In this document: positions 37,776 to 47,031 of the stretch, piece by piece
Numbering within the stretch: position 1 is the first letter of the stretch
How the letters are laid out: the number at the start of each line of letters is the position of its first letter
Assembly (NCBI RefSeq): GCF_000261365.1
Contig: NZ_AJVC01000006.1
Coordinates: 744,001-808,000, forward strand
Source: Herbaspirillum sp. GW103
GTDB taxonomy: Bacteria > Pseudomonadota > Gammaproteobacteria > Burkholderiales > Burkholderiaceae_D
DNA length: 64,000 bases
Direction of reading: 5' to 3'
Made by a program: the position numbers and the translations under genes
The notes under the pieces: model-generated
Told to the model about the DNA's origin: nothing
Database searches by the model: none
The model's input: the letters and a program-made list of their open reading frames with translations, nothing else

Positions 37776-39158
37776 ATGCACATACACATCCTCGGCATCT
37801 GTGGCACCTTCATGGGCGGCCTGGCCGTGCTGGCCAAAGAGGCTGGCCATACCGTGACCGGCTGCGACGCCAACGTCTATCCCCCCATGAGCACGCAACT
37901 GGAAGCCCAGGGCATCACCCTGACCCAGGGTTTCGAGCCGTCCCAGGTGGACATCCAGCCGGACCTGTTCGTGATCGGCAATGTCGTCTCGCGCGGCAAC
38001 CCGCTGATGGAAGAGATCCTCAACCGCGGCCTGCCCTATGTGTCCGGGCCGCAATGGATGGGCGAGAACATCCTGCAGAACAAATGGGTCCTGTCGGTGG
38101 CCGGCACGCATGGCAAGACCACCACCTCGGCCATGCTGGCCTGGGTGCTGGAGCACGCAGGTTACCAGCCCGGCTTCCTGATCGGCGGGGTACCGATGAA
38201 CTTCGGCATCTCGGCACGCCTGGGCAGCGATGGTCACGGTGGACCTTCACCCTTCTTCGTCATCGAGGCCGACGAGTACGACACCGCCTTCTTCGACAAG
38301 CGCAGCAAGTTCGTGCACTACCGCAGCCGCACCGCCGTGCTCAACAACCTGGAATACGATCACGCCGACATCTTCCCCGATCTGGCCGCCATCGAGACGC
38401 AATTCCACCATCTGGTGCGTACCGTGCCCGGGATCGGCCGGGTCATCGTCAATGGCCGTGAAGCCGCGTTGCAGCGCGTGCTGGCGCGCGGCTGCTGGAG
38501 CGAACGTGAAGATTTTGGCGTGGCCGCAGGCCAGCCCGGCTGGTCGCTGCAGACCCACGACGATGGCCGTTTCGAGGTCTTCTTCGAAGGCCAGTCACAG
38601 GGAACGGTGGACTGGACCCTGACCGGTGAACACAATCGCATGAATGCGCTGGCCGCCATTGCCGCCGCGCGTCACGTGGGCGTACCGGCGGCCCAGGCTA
38701 TCGCGGCCCTGGGCGCGTTCCAGAATGTCAAGCGGCGCATGGAGCTGCGCGGCAGCGCCAACGGAGTGGCCGTGTATGACGATTTCGCCCATCATCCGAC
38801 CGCGATTGCCACCACCGTGGCCGGTCTGCGCAAGAAGGTCGGCGCGGCCCGCATCCTGGCGGTGCTGGAGCCGCGTTCCAACACCATGAAGCTGGGCACG
38901 ATGAAAGAGGCCCTGCCGGGCAGCCTGGTGGATGCTGACCTGGTCTTCGGTTTCGGCGCCCGGTCCGGGCGCGATGCGCTGGGTTGGGATCTGGCCGAGG
39001 CGCTGGCGCCGCTGGGGCAGAAAGCCTCTGCCTTCGACGATCTGGATGCGCTGGTGCAAGCCGTCAAGGCCGCCGCGCAGCCGGGTGACCACGTGCTGGT
39101 GATGAGCAATGGCGGCTTCGGCGGTGTGCACCAGAAACTGCTGGACGCGCTGGCATGA
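37776..39158 (+). CDS. mpl: UDP-N-acetylmuramate:L-alanyl-gamma-D-glutamyl-meso-DAP ligase
   Basis: A 460-residue Mur-ligase-family enzyme that re-attaches the recycled tripeptide to UDP-MurNAc. The N-terminus is MHIHILGICGTFMGGLAVLAK, the ATP P-loop is AGTHGKTTT near residue 110, and DEYDTAFFD lies further on, typical of Mpl rather than MurC. The start is the ATG after a TAAAAT-type promoter. With ampD and anmK elsewhere in the window it belongs to cell-wall recycling. It overlaps the next gene (ATGA). Confidence 0.95.
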   Translation: MHIHILGICGTFMGGLAVLAKEAGHTVTGCDANVYPPMSTQLEAQGITLTQGFEPSQVDIQPDLFVIGNVVSRGNPLMEEILNRGLPYVSGPQWMGENILQNKWVLSVAGTHGKTTTSAMLAWVLEHAGYQPGFLIGGVPMNFGISARLGSDGHGGPSPFFVIEADEYDTAFFDKRSKFVHYRSRTAVLNNLEYDHADIFPDLAAIETQFHHLVRTVPGIGRVIVNGREAALQRVLARGCWSEREDFGVAAGQPGWSLQTHDDGRFEVFFEGQSQGTVDWTLTGEHNRMNALAAIAAARHVGVPAAQAIAALGAFQNVKRRMELRGSANGVAVYDDFAHHPTAIATTVAGLRKKVGAARILAVLEPRSNTMKLGTMKEALPGSLVDADLVFGFGARSGRDALGWDLAEALAPLGQKASAFDDLDALVQAVKAAAQPGDHVLVMSNGGFGGVHQKLLDALA

Positions 39159-39745
39159 TCCTGTACCTGCACGGCTTTCGTTCCTCGCCGCAGTCCTTCA
39201 AGGCGCGTGTGATGGGGCAGCGCATGGCCGCGCTGGGATTGCAGGACCACTACGTCTGCCCGCAACTGCCGGCGTCACCGGCCGGCGCCATCGCCCTGGC
39301 CGGCGCGCTGGTGGCCGGCGTGGACCCGGCGCGGCTGACCGTGGTCGGCTCTTCCCTGGGCGGCTATTACGCCACCTGGCTGGCCGAGCATACCGGCTGC
39401 CGGGCGGTGCTGGTCAACCCGGCGGTCAAGCCGCCGCGCGACCTGGAATCCTATGTCGGCGTGAGCACGCAGTATCACTCCGACGAGCCCTTCGAATTCA
39501 AGCGCGAGTACATCGCCGAGCTGCTGGCCCTGGCCGTACCGGCCATCACGCGCCCCGAGCGCTATTTCCTGCTGGCGGCCACCGGCGACGAAGTGCTGGA
39601 CTGGCGCGAGATGGTGGCCCATTACCCCGGTGCCCGCCAGACCGTCATCGAGGGCAGCGATCACGGCATGGCCGAGTTTGCTGACCATCTCGACGAGGTG
39701 CTGGCCTTCTGCGGTGTGGATGTATCCGGCAAGGCGGTGCGTTGA
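39155..39745 (+). CDS. YqiA/YcfP family alpha/beta hydrolase
   Basis: A 196-residue esterase-like protein. It opens MILYLHGFRSSPQS with the oxyanion-type HGF, and the nucleophile elbow is GSSLGGYYA near residue 70. A late Asp (TGDEVLD) and His (EGSDHGM) complete a Ser-Asp-His triad. The family hydrolyses small esters in vitro; its physiological substrate is unknown. It is translationally coupled to mpl and, by TGATG, to ubiC. Confidence 0.88.
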   Translation: MILYLHGFRSSPQSFKARVMGQRMAALGLQDHYVCPQLPASPAGAIALAGALVAGVDPARLTVVGSSLGGYYATWLAEHTGCRAVLVNPAVKPPRDLESYVGVSTQYHSDEPFEFKREYIAELLALAVPAITRPERYFLLAATGDEVLDWREMVAHYPGARQTVIEGSDHGMAEFADHLDEVLAFCGVDVSGKAVR

Positions 39746-40359
39746 TGCCGCATGCCGTGCGCAAGGCGCGCTGGATGGCGCATCCGCAGGCATTGGCGGG
39801 GCTGTTGGCCGCCGATGGCGAGCTGATGCGGCGCACCTGGTCCTGGTTGGCGGACCCGGGTTCCATGACGCTGAAACTCAGGAAACGGACAGAAAGCTTC
39901 AGTGTGCGCCTGCTGCGTCAGCGTCCGGGCCGCATCCTGGCCGATGAGCATGAAGCCTTGTGCATATCGCCCCGCAGCCGCGTGGTGGAGCGCGATGTGA
40001 TCTTGCTGGGTGACGGGCAGCCGCTGGTGTTCGGGCACACGATCCTGTCCACCGGCTCGGTCAAGTCCGACTGGCCTTTTTTCAGCAAGCTGGGTACCAC
40101 CCCGCTGGGCGCCAACTTGTTCTTTGATCCGCTGGTCGGGCGCAGTCCCATCCAGTATGCTCGGCTGTGCGCCGGCCATCCGCTGATGCGTCGCATTGCG
40201 CAGGCCCTGCCCGAGACCGAATTGCCGACCACCTTGCTCGCGCGCCGCTCCCTGTTTACCCGGCGCGGCGGCGTACTGATGGTCACCGATGTTTTCCTGC
40301 CGGCCCTGGAAGTGCTGATGCGTCCTCGGCCGGCCCACGTAGCGATTGAAAAGCGATAG
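39745..40359 (+). CDS. ubiC: Chorismate pyruvate-lyase
   Basis: 204 residues. It makes 4-hydroxybenzoate from chorismate, the first ring precursor of ubiquinone. Conserved parts are WLADPGSMTLKLR, the VRLLRQRPG strand, RVVERDVILLGDGQPLVFGHTIL near the middle and the RRSLFTRRGG stretch towards the end. The ATG shares its A with the preceding TGA. With ispB at 7.4 kb it is the second ubiquinone gene here. Confidence 0.88.
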   Translation: MPHAVRKARWMAHPQALAGLLAADGELMRRTWSWLADPGSMTLKLRKRTESFSVRLLRQRPGRILADEHEALCISPRSRVVERDVILLGDGQPLVFGHTILSTGSVKSDWPFFSKLGTTPLGANLFFDPLVGRSPIQYARLCAGHPLMRRIAQALPETELPTTLLARRSLFTRRGGVLMVTDVFLPALEVLMRPRPAHVAIEKR

Positions 40360-40365
40360 AAGCAG

Positions 40366-42447
40366 ATGAATTTATTGTTCGAAGAATCCGGCGACTTCAA
40401 GGCCGGCTCCATCATGACCCAGCAGGGCGAGTCCTACCAGGTCGAGATGGCCTCCGGCAAGCGCGCCAAGGTCAAGTCGCGCGATGCACTGCTGCAATTC
40501 GCTGCCCCTTCCCCGGCCGAGCTGATGCAGCAGGCCCAGGCCATCGCTGACGAAGTCGACCTGGATTTCCTGTGGGAAGTGGCCGGCGAAGAAGAGTTCG
40601 GCTTCACCGATCTGGCCGCCGAGTACTTTGGTCATGCCCCGCTGCCGCCGGAAGCGGCCGGCTTGCTGCTGTGCCTGCATCGCGCGCCGATCTATTTCTA
40701 CAAGAAGGGGCGTGGCCGCTACAAGGCCGCCCCGCAAGCCTCGTTGCAGGCCGCGCTGGCCGGGCTGGAAAAGAAGAAGCAGCAACTGGCCGCACAAGCC
40801 GTGTATGTGGAAGAACTCAAGGCGCACAAGCTACCCGAAGCTTTCCGCCCCATCGCCCTGCAACTGCTCTTCAAGCCGGACAAGAACGGCATCGAATTCA
40901 AGGCCCTGGACGCCGCCGCCAAGGAATTGCAGACCACCCCGCAACGCCTGATGCTGGCCGCCGGTGGGGTGGCCTCGCCCAAGGATCTGCATTACGCGCG
41001 CTTCCTCTACGAATTCTTCCCGCGTGGCACCGGTTTTCCGGCCATCGAGATTCCCCCCGCTACCACCGATCTGCCACTGGCTGACGTGCAGGCTTTCTCC
41101 ATCGATGACGTGACCACTACCGAAATCGATGACGCGCTGTCGGTCACCCGCCTGCCGGATGGCAAGCTGCGCGTGGGCATCCACATTGCCGCCCCCGGCC
41201 TGGCCATCAAGCGCGGCGACGCCATCGATGCGCTTGCGCGCGCGCGCATGTCCACCGTCTACATGCCGGGCGAAAAGATCACCATGCTGCCCGACGACCT
41301 GGTGGCCGCCTATACGCTCGATGCCGGCGCCGCCCGTCCGGCCTTGTCGCTGTACGCCACGCTGGATGCGGCCAACTGGGAAGTGCTGGCCACCGAGACC
41401 CGCGCCGAGCGGGTGCCGATCGCCGCCAACCTGCGCCACAACGACCTCGACGAGCTGGTCACCGAGGAAGCCCTGGCCGAAAATCGTGGCGAGTATCCGC
41501 ACAAGGACGAGATCGCCCTGCTGTGGCAGTGGGTGCAGTTGCTGGAACAGGGGCGCATGGCCAAGCGCGAGAGTTTCGGGCTGCGTCCGGAACAGAACAA
41601 CCGCGTCGACTTCAACTTCTACGTCGAGAACGATGTGGTGAGCATCGTGCGCCGTCGCCGTGGCGCGCCGCTCGACAAGATCGTGGCCGAGCTGATGATC
41701 TTTGCCAACAGCACCTGGGGCAAGCTCATGGCCGATCATGGCGTCCCCGGCATCTACCGCGCGCAAGGCGGCGGGGCAGGCGGCTGGGCGGCCAAGATGC
41801 AGGTGCGCATGGTCACGCACGCTGCGCCTCACCAGGGGCTGGGTGTGGACCAATATGCGTGGAGCACATCGCCCCTGCGCCGCTATACCGACCTGGTCAA
41901 CCAGTGGCAGATCCTGGCCTGCATCGAACATGGCGTGACCGCGCCGCTGGTGGCGCCCTTCAAGCCGCGTGATGCCGATCTGTTCGCCATCGTCTCGGGC
42001 TTCGATGCGGCGTATTCCGGTTATGCCGATTTCCAGTCCACCATGGAACGCTACTGGTGTCTGCGCTGGCTGGCCCAGGAAAATGCCCGTACCGTGGAAG
42101 CGGTGGTGTTGAAGGATGAAATCCTGCGCCTGGTCGAGATTCCGCTGGTGCTGCGCATGCCCGGCCTGCCGCAGCTGGCGCGCGGCCTGCAGGTCAAGCT
42201 GGACCTGCTGCGCTGGGATGAAGTCGACCTGACCGTGGAAGCGCGCCTGCTGGAAGTGCCGACCGCCGCCCAGACCCTGGACAACGATCTGGGCGAAGAC
42301 GACGAGGAGTTGCTCGAAGGCATGGCCGCCATGGGCGGCGAAGCGCAGGACGAAGACGCTGCCGCCGAACCCGATCCGGCGCAGGAGGATGAGCCCGATC
42401 ACCTGGCCGACGCGGGTGAAAACCCGTCCGCCCAGGCGGCCCAATGA
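40366..42447 (+). CDS. RNB-domain exoribonuclease (RNase II family)
   Basis: A 693-residue protein. The catalytic RNB domain (about residues 235-540) shows the acidic cluster TTTEIDDALSVTR and the ending YAWSTSPLRRYTDLVNQ. It lacks the long cold-shock/S1 arrangement of RNase R and has a divergent N-terminus and an acidic, low-complexity C-terminal tail (about 60 residues rich in Glu, Asp and Ala). It processively degrades RNA 3' to 5'. It follows ubiC by 6 bp. Confidence 0.9.
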   Translation: MNLLFEESGDFKAGSIMTQQGESYQVEMASGKRAKVKSRDALLQFAAPSPAELMQQAQAIADEVDLDFLWEVAGEEEFGFTDLAAEYFGHAPLPPEAAGLLLCLHRAPIYFYKKGRGRYKAAPQASLQAALAGLEKKKQQLAAQAVYVEELKAHKLPEAFRPIALQLLFKPDKNGIEFKALDAAAKELQTTPQRLMLAAGGVASPKDLHYARFLYEFFPRGTGFPAIEIPPATTDLPLADVQAFSIDDVTTTEIDDALSVTRLPDGKLRVGIHIAAPGLAIKRGDAIDALARARMSTVYMPGEKITMLPDDLVAAYTLDAGAARPALSLYATLDAANWEVLATETRAERVPIAANLRHNDLDELVTEEALAENRGEYPHKDEIALLWQWVQLLEQGRMAKRESFGLRPEQNNRVDFNFYVENDVVSIVRRRRGAPLDKIVAELMIFANSTWGKLMADHGVPGIYRAQGGGAGGWAAKMQVRMVTHAAPHQGLGVDQYAWSTSPLRRYTDLVNQWQILACIEHGVTAPLVAPFKPRDADLFAIVSGFDAAYSGYADFQSTMERYWCLRWLAQENARTVEAVVLKDEILRLVEIPLVLRMPGLPQLARGLQVKLDLLRWDEVDLTVEARLLEVPTAAQTLDNDLGEDDEELLEGMAAMGGEAQDEDAAAEPDPAQEDEPDHLADAGENPSAQAAQ

Positions 42448-42502
42448 CGCGGTGCTGGCGTAGAATTGGCGCTGTGAATATCGTCGTTGCTCCCCATCTG
42501 CT

Positions 42503-43384
42503 GTGAATCTGTTTGCCCAACACCGTCTGCTGAGCCTGGCGCTCGGAATTTCGCTGCTGGTGCATGGCCTGCTGCTGGCCGTGCACTTCGCCGCGCCCGA
42601 CGCCTTCCGCTTCAAACCGTCGGACCCGGAACTGGAAGTCATCCTGGTCAACGCCAAGCATGACAAGAAGCCGGTCAACGCCCAGGCGCTGGCGCAGGCC
42701 AATCTGGATGGCGGCGGCAATGCCGAGAAGGGCCGTGCCAGGTCGCCGCTGCCGGACATGCAGCACGTGCAGAGCGGTGACAGCGTCAAGGCCGCGCAGC
42801 GCAAGGTGGCCGAACTGGAACAGGAGCAGCGCAAGATGCTGGCCCAGTTGCGGGAGGCAAGGCAGCACGTGGCCAGCGCCGAGCAGCACAAGCCGGTGGC
42901 CGCGCCCCAGCCCGAGGCGCGCGACCTGACCGAGACCGCCCGGGCCATGGCGCGCATGGAAGCGGAACTGGCCAGGGACATCGAGCAATACAACAAGCGT
43001 CCGAAGAAGACACAGATCACGCCCAGCACCCGTGAAGTCGGCTATGCCCGCTACTTCAAGGCCCTGCAGGACAAGATAGAAAAGGTCGGCACCCTGAACT
43101 TCCCGACCCGCGACGGCAAGAAGCTCTACGGTGAATTGCTGGTGGTGATCCCTGTCTTCCAGGATGGCAGCATCTACGAGCGCGATGGCGGCGTGCTGGT
43201 GCGCACCAGTTCCGGCAATGCCGCACTGGACCAGGCGGCAGTGGCCATCGTGCGGCGTTCGGCACCGTTTGGCCGCTTTCCGGACAACATGCGTACCAAC
43301 GGCAAGGATGACGTGTGGGAAGTCATCGTGACCTTCCGTTTCACCCGCGACGAGGGTGTGCAGGCACAGCTGGGTGCCGGCTGA
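42503..43384 (+). CDS. TonB/TolA-like envelope protein
   Basis: 293 residues from a GTG start. One N-terminal membrane helix ([19 protein letters not shown]) is followed by a charged, helical, coiled-coil-like middle (about residues 95-165, many Glu/Gln/Lys). A C-terminal TonB-type domain ([21 protein letters not shown], then [13 protein letters not shown]) completes it. It is close to the TonB proteins that lie next to aroE in Betaproteobacteria. No ExbBD genes are adjacent. Confidence 0.85.
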   Translation: MNLFAQHRLLSLALGISLLVHGLLLAVHFAAPDAFRFKPSDPELEVILVNAKHDKKPVNAQALAQANLDGGGNAEKGRARSPLPDMQHVQSGDSVKAAQRKVAELEQEQRKMLAQLREARQHVASAEQHKPVAAPQPEARDLTETARAMARMEAELARDIEQYNKRPKKTQITPSTREVGYARYFKALQDKIEKVGTLNFPTRDGKKLYGELLVVIPVFQDGSIYERDGGVLVRTSSGNAALDQAAVAIVRRSAPFGRFPDNMRTNGKDDVWEVIVTFRFTRDEGVQAQLGAG

Positions 43385-43485
43385 TATCGTCGGCGACGCA
43401 GCCGACCGGGGCCGCAGTCTCCAATACCCGCCCATGCCGGCCAAGAAGAGCGAACAACATACAACGAGGGAGCAGGTCCATCACC

Positions 43486-44301
43486 ATGGATGAATACGTC
43501 GTCATCGGCAATCCGATTGCCCACAGCAAGTCGCCCGAGATCCATGCGCAGTTCGCTGCCCAGACCGGCCAGTCGCTGCACTACGAGCGCCTGCTGGCGC
43601 CGCTGCACGGTTTCACGGTGGCGGTGCAGGTGTTCCGGCGGCGCGGCGGGCGCGGCGCCAACGTCACCGTACCCTTCAAGCTGGAGGCACATGCCCTGGC
43701 CGATCAATTGACCGAGCGCGCGCGCCTGGCGGGGGCGGTCAATACCCTCAAGTTCGAGGGCGGACGCATCCTCGGGGACAACACCGATGGTGCCGGCCTG
43801 GTCACCGACATCATGGTCAATGCCGGCCAGGCCCTGGCAGGGCGTCGTGTGCTCTTGCTGGGCGCCGGGGGAGCCTCGCGCGGGGCCTTGCTGCCCCTGC
43901 TGCAGCAGCGACCGGCGCAGCTGGTGATCGTCAACCGCACCCAATCCAGGGCCGACGAGCTGGCGCAGCAGTTTGCCGAATACGGGCCCATCACCAGTGC
44001 CGCCTATGCCGAACTGGGGGGCGTGTTCGATGTCATCATCAATGCCACCTCGGCCAGCCTGTCCGATGACCTGCCGCCGTTGCCGGTGTCGGTCTATGGT
44101 GGCGAGACCCTGGCCTACGACATGATGTATGGTCGCCAGCCCACGGTATTCATGCAGAGCGCACAGCAACATGGTGCCAGTGTGCGCGATGGCCTGGGCA
44201 TGCTGGTCGAGCAGGCAGCCGAAGCCTTCCAGCTCTGGCGCGGCGTGCGACCGGCCACCGCCGAGGTGTTTGCCAGCCTGCGCCAGCAGTTGTCGCAATG
44301 A
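43486..44301 (+). CDS. aroE: Shikimate dehydrogenase
   Basis: 271 residues. It reduces 3-dehydroshikimate with NADPH. The substrate-binding site is [12 protein letters not shown] near residue 10, the catalytic-type Lys is in [10 protein letters not shown], and the NADP loop is GAGGASRG near residue 127 with NRT following. The start ATG after GGTCCATCACC is supported by homology; a longer ORF upstream overlaps the TonB-like gene and is rejected. Confidence 0.96.
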   Translation: MDEYVVIGNPIAHSKSPEIHAQFAAQTGQSLHYERLLAPLHGFTVAVQVFRRRGGRGANVTVPFKLEAHALADQLTERARLAGAVNTLKFEGGRILGDNTDGAGLVTDIMVNAGQALAGRRVLLLGAGGASRGALLPLLQQRPAQLVIVNRTQSRADELAQQFAEYGPITSAAYAELGGVFDVIINATSASLSDDLPPLPVSVYGGETLAYDMMYGRQPTVFMQSAQQHGASVRDGLGMLVEQAAEAFQLWRGVRPATAEVFASLRQQLSQ

Positions 44302-44432
44302 GGGCAGGATAGTCCTCTGCTCCTGTAGAAGACTGCAGGACCACAGGACTGCTGGATTGCAGCTCTGCATGACCCTGCCATGACACAATTTCCCGGATCG
44401 ACGCAACACGGCAACAGAACAACAACAGGCAC

Positions 44433-45140
44433 ATGAAATCGCTACGCAAGCTGCTCTTCTGGATCATCGTCCTGCCCATTGCACTGGTATTGCTGCTGCA
44501 GATGTACTTCTTCGTGCAGATCTGGTGGTGGAAGGATCACAATCCCGAGTCCACCAGTTTCATGCGCCAGCAATTGTCGCTGCTGCGCGAGAAGGATCCG
44601 AAAGCCCAGTTGCAATTGCGCTGGGTGCCTTACGCGCGCATCTCCAACAATCTCAAGCGCGCCATCATCGCTTCCGAGGACTCCAATTTCTCCGAGCATG
44701 ACGGTATCGACTGGGACGCCTTGCAACGGGCCTACGAAAAGAATGAGAAGAAAGGCCGCGTGGTGGCCGGTGGGTCGACCATCACCCAGCAGCTGGCCAA
44801 GAACCTGTTCCTCTCGGGCGAGCGCAGCTACCTGCGCAAGGGCCAGGAATTCATCATCACCTACATGCTGGAATTCCTGCTGGACAAGCAGCGCATCTTC
44901 GAGATCTACCTCAACGTGGTGGAATGGGGCAACGGTGTCTTCGGCGCCGAGGCGGCGGCCCAGCATTACTATCACATCAGTGCCGCCAGTCTCGGCCCGG
45001 AGCAGGCTGCGCGGCTGGCGGTGATGTTGCCGCGTCCGCGCTACTATGACCGCAATCGCGGCTCCGGCTACCTGGCGGTGCGTACCAGCCTGATCCTGCG
45101 TCGCATGAATGCGGCCACGCTGCCGCCTGCGCACAAGTGA
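44433..45140 (+). CDS. mtgA: Monofunctional biosynthetic peptidoglycan transglycosylase
   Basis: A 235-residue GT51 enzyme that polymerises lipid II. One N-terminal membrane anchor (residues 8-30) is followed by the catalytic [19 protein letters not shown] with the essential Glu, then [16 protein letters not shown] and [13 protein letters not shown]. It has no transpeptidase domain. Position after aroE is conserved in Betaproteobacteria. Confidence 0.96.
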   Translation: MKSLRKLLFWIIVLPIALVLLLQMYFFVQIWWWKDHNPESTSFMRQQLSLLREKDPKAQLQLRWVPYARISNNLKRAIIASEDSNFSEHDGIDWDALQRAYEKNEKKGRVVAGGSTITQQLAKNLFLSGERSYLRKGQEFIITYMLEFLLDKQRIFEIYLNVVEWGNGVFGAEAAAQHYYHISAASLGPEQAARLAVMLPRPRYYDRNRGSGYLAVRTSLILRRMNAATLPPAHK

Positions 45141-45326
45141 AGTGATCGCGCTGCTGCCGCAGCCAGATGACCGCCGTATGACAGTGCGCCCTGGCGAGCA
45201 CGGCCGTGTCGTCGGCGCTGGATTGGCGCTTGCCTGGCGCGGGGCTTGAACGTACACTTGCGCACGTTTCGCGCCTGTCGCCACGGGCTGCCCGCACTTC
45301 ACCCGCGTTCCACCGAGCGAGAACCC

Positions 45327-46292
45327 ATGATCAATGTATTCGTGTTGCAAAACGGACGGCTGAGTCAGGTCAACATCGACAGCCGCACCGACCTGGAACA
45401 GGCCGCGCCGGTCTGGGTGGACCTGACCGAACCCAATGACGAAGAGCGCGCCTGGGTCAAGAGCATCTATGGCGTGACCCTGCCCGACGAGGATGAATTC
45501 AGCGACATCGAAGCCTCGGCCCGTTACTTCGAGGCCGAGAACGGCGACCTGCATCTGCGCACCGACTTCCTCTTCGAAGGGGATGATGATTCGTCCTCCA
45601 CCATGACGGTGGCTTTCATCCTGGCGCGCAACATCCTCTTCTCGGTGCACGCCGAAGACCTGCCGGTGTTCCGCCTGGTGCGCATGCGCGCGCGCTCGCG
45701 GCCCGGTTCCATCGGCGACTATCGCGACGTGCTGCTCGATCTCTACGAGACCGATGCCGAATACTCCGCCGATGCCCTCGAAGGCATCTACCAGAAGCTC
45801 GAAGCGGTCAGTACCAGCGTGTTGAAGAAAAGCCTCTCCGACCAGGCCGCCGCCGATGTGCTCAACACCATCGCCCACGAAGAAGACTTGAACGGCCGCA
45901 TCCGCCGCAACATGATGGATACGCGCCGCGCGGTCAGCTTCCTGATGCGCGGGCGTCTGCTGAGTTCGGAGCAGTTCGAGGATGCGCGCCAGATCCTGCG
46001 CGACATCGAATCCCTGGATGGTCACACCGCCTTCCTCTTCGACAAGATCAACTTCCTGATGGATGCCACGGTCGGCTTCATCAACATCAACCAGAACAAG
46101 ATCATCAAGATCTTCTCGGTGGCCTCGGTGGCCTTCCTGCCCCCCACGCTGATTGCCAGCATCTACGGCATGAACTTCCGGGTCATGCCCGAACTCGACT
46201 GGGTGGTCGGTTATCCCCTGGCCATCCTTCTGATGGTGGGGTCGGCCATTGCGCCGTTCTGGTATTTCCGTCGGCGCGGCTGGCTCAATTGA
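45327..46292 (+). CDS. corA: Magnesium/cobalt transporter CorA
   Basis: A 321-residue CorA. A large acidic N-terminal cytoplasmic domain (rich in Asp/Glu around residues 40-90) precedes two C-terminal membrane helices. The first ends in the pore signature YGMNF and the protein closes with FRRRGWL. CorA forms pentamers for Mg2+ uptake. The ATG start MINVFVLQNGRL is typical. No Mg-sensing leader could be recognised upstream. Confidence 0.95.
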   Translation: MINVFVLQNGRLSQVNIDSRTDLEQAAPVWVDLTEPNDEERAWVKSIYGVTLPDEDEFSDIEASARYFEAENGDLHLRTDFLFEGDDDSSSTMTVAFILARNILFSVHAEDLPVFRLVRMRARSRPGSIGDYRDVLLDLYETDAEYSADALEGIYQKLEAVSTSVLKKSLSDQAAADVLNTIAHEEDLNGRIRRNMMDTRRAVSFLMRGRLLSSEQFEDARQILRDIESLDGHTAFLFDKINFLMDATVGFININQNKIIKIFSVASVAFLPPTLIASIYGMNFRVMPELDWVVGYPLAILLMVGSAIAPFWYFRRRGWLN

Positions 46293-46417
46293 CTGTCTGC
46301 TGACGGCGACGTCCTCATTCTTCCGACACGCATTGCCGGGCTTCTCCGATGCCGCGCGCGCACCAGGCGCGGCACACTGTGCACACTATCCATCGCATTG
46401 CCGCACAGGAGAATCGC

Positions 46418-46888
46418 ATGTCCATCCGTCATCATTATGTTTCGCTGGCCGTGGTCAGCGCCAGTTTCGCCGGCCTGCTGATCGGCTGCGCCAGTCCGCA
46501 GCAAGCGCCTTACGGCGCTGCGCCCACCTCGCAGAACTATGAACGGGTGGCAGCCTATTCCGGTACCGGCGTGGTGGAAGCCATCGAAGTCACCCACAAG
46601 GAAAGCAGCGGCGTGGCCGGTGCAGTGGTGGGTGGCGTGGCGGGTGGTTTGCTGGGCAACGCGGTAGGTGGCGGCACCGGCCGTGTGCTGGCGACCGTAG
46701 CCGGTGCAGCCGGTGGCGCATATGCGGGTAACCAGGTCCAACGCAACAGCGCTGCAGCTCATCCGGTCTACAACATCCGCGTGCGCATGAGTGACGGTTC
46801 CTTGCAGACCTTTGCGCAGGAAGACAATACCGACTTCCGCGTGGGCGACCGCGTGCGACTGGATAACGGTCGTATCAGCCGTTACTAA
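46418..46888 (+). CDS. Glycine-zipper (17 kDa antigen/SlyB-like) lipoprotein
   Basis: A 156-residue outer-membrane lipoprotein. The signal peptide ends in a lipobox with Cys24 (LLIGC). A hydrophobic double glycine zipper (GVAGAVVGGVAGGLLGNAVG, then AGAAGGAYAGN) lies in the middle, and a C-terminal beta domain (RVRMSDGSLQTFAQ ... DRVRLDNGRISRY) follows. AGGAG sits before the ATG. The family is linked to envelope stability under divalent-cation stress. It lies next to corA, which may be meaningful. Confidence 0.88.
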   Translation: MSIRHHYVSLAVVSASFAGLLIGCASPQQAPYGAAPTSQNYERVAAYSGTGVVEAIEVTHKESSGVAGAVVGGVAGGLLGNAVGGGTGRVLATVAGAAGGAYAGNQVQRNSAAAHPVYNIRVRMSDGSLQTFAQEDNTDFRVGDRVRLDNGRISRY

Positions 46889-46939
46889 TTGCAAATTGCA
46901 AATTGCGATTTTTATTTTGATACCGAACTGATCGGTATC
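46887..46939. repeat. 7-bp tandem repeat and hairpin between convergent genes
   Basis: AATTGCA is repeated three times (the last ends in G) right at the lipoprotein stop. A hairpin with GATACCGA/TCGGTATC arms (46919-46939) follows. The stretch is very AT-rich compared with its surroundings. Confidence 0.8.
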
Positions 46940-46978
46940 GAAATAAAATAAAAAATGAAAAATAGAATAAATAATAAA

Positions 46979-47013
46979 ACGAAGCCGTCCGATGCTGCAC
47001 CGGACGGCTTCGT
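46979..47013. terminator. Terminator between the lipoprotein gene and anmK
   Basis: A perfect 13-bp stem (ACGAAGCCGTCCG with CGGACGGCTTCGT, 9-nt loop). On the minus strand it is followed by a T-rich tract, so it should stop anmK; the plus-strand T-run is weaker. Confidence 0.88.
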
Positions 47014-47031
47014 CGTTTCTGCGATATCGGT

